64,000 nucleotides of DNA from Silene latifolia (Eukaryota > Streptophyta > Magnoliopsida > Caryophyllales > Caryophyllaceae). A program made the translations under genes and the position numbers. Shown here in pieces: positions 59,477 to 64,000 of this stretch; within the stretch, counting starts at the first letter, position 1, and each line of letters opens with the position of its first letter. Location of the stretch: contig NC_133534.1 in NCBI RefSeq assembly GCF_048544455.1, forward strand, positions 84,845,637-84,909,636. The letters run 5' to 3'. A model generated the notes under the pieces. That model worked only from the letters and a program-made list of their open reading frames with translations, was not told where the DNA came from and made no database searches.

Positions 59477-60177
59477 GTAAAGTGGTTGGTGTCTTTTCTT
59501 GCAATGATGGTATTCCCTATGACCTTGTGCCACACTCTAATGCCCAGATGGTGGACTAATAGAGCGCGACTAGCATGATAGTTCTCAAATTTCCTTCCGG
59601 AAATCGCCTCCCAAAGAGGAGCGGGGTCATACTTGCCAACATTTTTGAAATAACTAGGTGAATCACTAAGACCCAAAGCTTTACTCATTTCCTCAAAGGA
59701 GATGCGCCTACTAACATTAGCTAGGCGGAACTCGATGCTTTCCATAGTCTCAACCTTTGTAACTTTCAAAGAACTCAAGAATTCTAAGGTAAGGGAGGGG
59801 TATGTTAATTCTTTTGTTGTAAACAATTTGCCCAACCCCATGGCTTCAAAGAAGGCTCTAGTTTTCTCAAGGACACCCAACTTATCTAAGGCATCTTTAC
59901 AAATAAACTTGGTGGATAGAAAGGATTTTCTAGCACACTTGTCAAAAGTTTCCCTATGGGAGTTAGAGATGAAAATTACCTCCGGATAGTTCAAAAGTTG
60001 AGAAATTTCCGGAGTAGTAGAAGTTGTTGCTTCCAAGGGGGGTCGTTGTTGTTGCACTTCCATGTTTGAGCTCGCTACCACCATAGCCAATGAGGCTTTC
60101 TGTGCTTGAAGACTCTTTTGTCTTGTTGAGAGTGCCTTTACCTTTGGTGCCTTTGTTGCTCCTTTTGTCCTTGCCAT
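59477..60177 (-). pseudogene. H1 ORF3, N-terminal part
   Basis: From ATG 60177 (MARTKGATKAPKVKAL) to the F2 insertion. Contains LLNYPEVIFISNSHRETFDK, TYPSLTLEFLSSLKV, FRLANVSRRISFEEMSKALG and VWHKVIGNTIIARKDTNHF. About 85% similar to El2 by eye, so H1 is an older lineage of F1. Its C-terminal part is at 24180-25055. Confidence 0.8.
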
Positions 60178-61227
60178 TGATACTTGAACCAAGAAAAGAG
60201 TGAAAATCTTCAATTTCCAAGTGTACCCAAATCGATTTTAAGATGAAAGGCTTTGCCTTTATAAATTCAAAAATCGACTCAAAGGTTGAAGATTTTGGTG
60301 CTTGGTGTGATTTTTGTTGAAAGAGGAGTGATTAATTTTTGTTAGAAGGGTGTTTTGATTTGATTTTGATGAATGTGGTTGAGAAAATCTTGTTTTTGTG
60401 ATGGAGAGGATGAGGGTTTTGAGTTTTGGGGTTTATGGGTAGTGTTTTGAATGAAGGAATGAAGAAATTAATGTGGGAGGGGGTTTATAGAAGACCCGAA
60501 AATTTTGAAATGCAGGGGGAAGACGGGCGGCTTTCCTTCGGGACGCCCGGATTCTGTTTGTTCTGGGCTTCAGAATTCTCGCCTAAAGACGGGCGTCTTT
60601 GAGCAAAGACGCTCGGATTGTTTAGCTGCGGGACGGGCGTCTTTCAGTGAAGACAGGCGGATTCCTTTCCAGGGAATTTTCTTGTTTTTCTCAGCCAAAA
60701 AGACGGGTATCTTTTCTTGCAGGACGGGCGTCTTTTTGAGGATGGGCGGATTCTTTTGCATGACGCCAGGATTTGCTAACAGTCCTAAAATTTTAAAAGT
60801 TCAGCTCAGAGAGACGGGCGTTTTGTGACAAATACGCCCGGGTTGCCTGAAGACGGGCGGATTCTCTTGAAAACTCTCGGATTCTGCCTCTTTTACCCGG
60901 ATTCAGTTCCATCCGTGTACTTGCATATCCCTTGTCATTTTTCATTCTTCAAAATCTCGTGTTCTTCATTGTGGGGGCACTACTAATGCATGGATAGCCT
61001 AGGCAATTGCTATCCCCACACTAAGCTAAAGCACTACACATCAATTTAAATCATTAGTCCCTCCCTCACTTCTCTCAGACATGATAATTATCTTGATCAA
61101 GGCATAAAAGACCAAAAATGACAAAAAAAAATGCAATATGAGAATTAAAATGCGAGTTAGGAGTTCGAAATATTTACAAATGATGGTTTAGGGCGGACTC
61201 CACCAAACTCTCATCCTTAGTGACATG
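60178..61227 (-). promoter_or_regulatory. H1 spacer with motif array and TATA before ORF3
   Basis: Array about 60515-60905, richer in AAGACGGGCGTCTT forms than in El1-El3, then TCTATAAACCCC (about 60482-60490) as TATA. The ATTC microsatellite is nearly absent here. 60911-61227 is non-coding spacer. Confidence 0.5.
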
Positions 61228-61967
61228 TCATGGGGGCATGTCCAAGGTGTTGTTGATGTTGCTCAACACCTTGAAGAAGTAATCAAAAGCTTGTTCATTG
61301 TCATGATAAAGATCTTCAATAGATCTTTTCCCTTGTTGTCGGTCTTGATCGATAGCATTACCAATATAGGGATTAAAAATACCTTCAAACTCATCGTCCC
61401 AAAGACCACAAACTTCATCTACTTGATCACTAAAGATCTCTTGAGTTGATAGAGACAATTCTCCCATTTTCTTGTCTTGGCCAATGAGGCCATCTTCTTC
61501 ATTGCTTGACTTTGGTGAGCTTTTCAAGCTCTCTTTGTTATAATTAACTTGCTCTTTGAATGGAGCATCTTCAATTTTCTTCTTCCATTGGAGTTCCGAC
61601 TTCTTCCTATCATCCTTCCAGCTATAATGATCAATCATAAAACATGGTTCATGCAAGCGGGGAGCTCTCATGGTCTTTTCAAGATTGAAAGTTATACTAT
61701 CATCTCCCACTTCTAGAGTGAGCTCTCCATGTTTTACGTCAATCACCGCACCCGCGGTGTGTAAGAAAGGTCTTCCTAGAATGATTGGAATGTTGGAGTC
61801 TTCTTCCATATCAACAATGACAAAGTCCACCGGGATGAAAAATTTCCCAATTCGTACGGGAACATCTTCCCATATCCCTAATGGTGTCTTTGTTGATCTA
61901 TCGGCCATTTGGAGTGTGATATTGGTGCATTTAAGCTCTCCCATCCCCAACCTTTTACTCACCGAGT
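61228..61967 (-). pseudogene. H1 protease, C-terminal part up to C2
   Basis: Open for about 245 codons: SVSKRLGMGELKCTNITLQM, VPVRIGKFFIPVDFVIVDM, IPIILGRPFLHTAGAV and the charged tail ending NNTLDMPP. The active-site Asp lies beyond the C2 insertion, outside the window. A longer frame that reads on to 62016 borrows copia LTR sequence and is not native. Confidence 0.8.
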
Positions 61968-63233
61968 TGAAGGAAATGTAGATCTTTATACATACTAACA
62001 TATTCATATATGTCAAAATTAATTTGTCATAAAATTAAAACGGATTTTATGCATGCAAACAATAATATAAGAGAAGAGAAATCAAGTCCTTACATTGTAG
62101 ATTTCGGTTATATTGGGCACAAGAGAGATCACCTTTCTCTCTTGTTCTTGAGCTTTTCCTTATGGATGAACCAAGATCCAAGTGTAGGATCTCTCCCTAA
62201 GCTTTATACCCAAGGCTTTCTCTTAATTAGAATTAATATTATTGGATCTAGAATAATATTAATCTTATTGAAAAATTGAACCAAAAAAGTTTGGTTTTTA
62301 CTCTCTAAAAACCGGTTTAGAGGAGAGGGATTTTAGAGGTTTTTTTTATCTTTCTAAAATATTTTGAAGTAAGTATGAATGAATATGTTACCACTAGCAT
62401 GTAGTGTATATCCAAAAATAAAAACAAAACACTTTTCTTTTCTTTTGGTGAACCGTGAAAGAGGGTAGGAGAGGAGAAGAGAAAGACCCAATGCATGCCT
62501 TAGTTTGCCTTCACAAGGTGAATAGGGTTGCATGGCTACTCTCCTATTATAATCATCATGTTTTCCACTAAATGTAAACACAATATTAATTCTAATCCTC
62601 TTACATTATTTCGGCACTTTCACATAATATGGAGTCCATATTATTTTTGTCAATTGTCTATATGTTACATGTCACATGTCACATATATTTGTTATGTAAT
62701 TTTTAACATATTAAAAATTCAACGTATTAATAAAAATACGTCACATACAAAAATCGACTTAGTAATGTCATAATTACTTGTGCCAAAATATTTTACCAAT
62801 TTATAAATCACAACGGATTGTATTTATAATAATTCATTCAAATCCAATTGTTTCTTTAAACATTAATTTCATCCGAGTAATGATACAATTCAATTACTCA
62901 GACCGTATCTCATTTAATCACATTTCAATTTGATACGTAAATTTTACTTCCAAAATCGTCCGTCAATTTTCAAGTAATTTAATTAACTCGCAACATTATA
63001 CGATTAATTAAATAATCAATTAAGAGTATTGCCCTTTAGGTATGACCTAGGGGTCAATCGATCACCACCGTCACACGACAAGTAATGTCAAACTCTAGTC
63101 ACCAATCATTACCGATATATGTTGACCAGTTGACAAGAACAATATTACTTCCCAATTGTATTCTTAAAATGAGATTTAATAATGATATTTAAATCATGTG
63201 ATCGCACTATTGTTGAGGACACATTTCCCAACA
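61968..63233 (-). repeat. C2 3' LTR (1266 bp)
   Basis: TGTTGGGAAATG...CTTCA on the minus strand; aligns with 3158-4429 of C1. Contains stretches of ACATGTCACATGTCACAT and the conserved CTCAACAATAGTGCGATCA end. Confidence 0.85.
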
Positions 63234-64000
63234 ATCTCCCACTTGTCCTCGACAAGTGTGCGTCACCAATTCTCTTGTCCTATTACTATCTCCCACTCAA
63301 TGCAAGGTGTCTTTGGGTCGTACTTGCAAGTGATCATATCAAGAATGGTTTCCTCGATCCGGAGAATAATCGATTGACCGGATTTATCCACTCGGATACC
63401 TTCCGAGCGTGGCCACGCATTTCGATTCATTACTCCTCGAGTGGCCTTGAGATATTGTTTTAACCCTGACAAGGGGATGGACAATTCCTATCGCACTCAT
63501 TCCCTTCGACTAGCCACACCATCATAACCCAAAATATGCCCATTTGACCCCATTTACGAAGGTCGTAGTAACACAAATCAAAGTTAATCCAAACCGAGCC
63601 ATCTTAGGTGAATAGTCTTTAGTCAAAAGAATCGACTCATTTGAATACTATAGCAGCTCTCGCCACGACCAGGCTATATAAATTTGCAGAACTCTATAAG
63701 CGGTCATTAGGCCCGACAAAAAGTTCCTAATAATCTGCCTATGTGATCGACTAGTCATCTCACATGACTCTATGGCACTTGAACTTGCCATCAATCGCAT
63801 CACACTCTAGTCACTTCGAGACGTCACCTCATACAAGTGACTATGGGCGAATACCATGCTAATCCGAGTTCACTTTAACGGGGTTCAATTGTCTCCACAA
63901 CCCGTTTGGATGTAACAAGGTATAAAAGGAGTTTTTAAAGAAAAACTCGAACGACAAATGCGATTATCACATATGAATAGTCAATGCCCGATTACTATTT
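63234..64000 (-). other. C2 3' interior with polypurine tract, non-coding
   Basis: Polypurine tract AAGTGGGAGAT directly before the LTR. Frames of about 90 and 73 codons at 63182-63484 show no copia integrase, RT or RNase H motif and are taken as chance. Confidence 0.6.

Larger units (their letters stand above)
13488..61967 (-). mobile_element. H1: F1-family element, host of El1 and F2 (broken, continues right)
   Basis: Minus-strand F1 element in four visible pieces: 13488-16817, 23812-25055 and 59477-61967, separated by El1 (16818-23811) and F2 (25056-59476), and cut at 61968 by copia C2. In minus order it shows a protease end, motif array with TATA, ORF3, 3' untranslated region, PPT and 3' LTR. 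Its gag, primer site and 5' LTR would lie right of the window. The flanking G2 bases at 13483-13487 are attaa, a possible target duplication whose partner is not visible. It must be older than every element inserted in it, F2 (about 3% LTR divergence) included. Besides three insertions it carries a few smaller lesions. Confidence 0.8.
61968..64000 (-). mobile_element. C2: Ty1/copia-type element, 3' part (continues right of window)
   Basis: Minus-strand copy of the C1 family, inserted in the H1 protease region. Its 3' LTR is 61968-63233. A purine tract borders it at 63234-63250 (minus AAGTGGGAGAT), and interior runs to the window end. The host bases before it, cgagt (61963-61967), would be the target duplication. 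The visible interior is non-coding. Confidence 0.75.

Noticed and set aside
61968-62016. Extension of the H1 protease frame into copia sequence
   Set aside because: The added residues come from the C2 LTR and are chance read-through at an insertion border.

Overview
This 64 kb window is plant nuclear heterochromatin-type sequence made, as far as can be read, entirely of LTR retrotransposons nested in one another. No host gene, rRNA, tRNA gene, CRISPR or bacterial-type operon was found. A plant is indicated by Athila-type and chromovirus-type Ty3/gypsy elements, Ty1/copia elements, primer sites matching plant tRNA-Asp and initiator tRNA-Met, and AT-rich leaders. The order may be Caryophyllales, but that is a guess from repeat style, not a search result.

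Layout, left to right. 1-4429: 5' part of a minus-strand Ty1/copia element (C1), inserted in the 3' LTR of a minus-strand Ty3/gypsy-like element G1 (4430-11039). G1 has LTRs and a tRNA-Met primer site but no gag or pol, only an ATHILA-type third ORF (ORF3). 11040-13487: LTR, primer site and first interior bases of a plus-strand gypsy element G2; its LTR holds arrays of small hairpins. 13488-61967: a minus-strand element H1 of family F1, inserted in G2. H1 is interrupted by El1 (F1, plus, 16818-23811, TSD gcatg) and by F2 (Athila-type with pol, plus, 25056-59476). F2 is interrupted near its 3' end by El2 (F1, plus, 34777-56986), and El2 is interrupted inside ORF3 by El3 (F1, minus, 41927-53035, TSD atgag). 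61968-64000: a second copia copy (C2) inserted in the H1 protease region. The deepest nest is G2 > H1 > F2 > El2 > El3.

By-eye LTR comparison gives about 3% divergence for F2, 2% for El1 (shared part only), 1.3% for El2 and 1.5% for El3. This agrees with the nesting order and suggests insertions within the last few million years. All elements are fossils with at least one break.

Three features stand out. (1) F1 carries gag, protease and ORF3 but no reverse transcriptase, RNase H or integrase in any copy, so it looks like a non-autonomous family served by an F2-like partner with the same tRNA-Asp primer site. (2) F1, F2 and G1 each carry arrays of family-specific short palindromes with a CG-N2-CG core, both in the LTR next to the TATA box and again upstream of ORF3. 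In F2 and G1 a candidate leader intron also precedes ORF3. ORF3 therefore looks like an internal transcription unit under the same motif system as the LTR. (3) The G2 LTR contains about ten mini-hairpins with a shared loop and stems that change while staying complementary.
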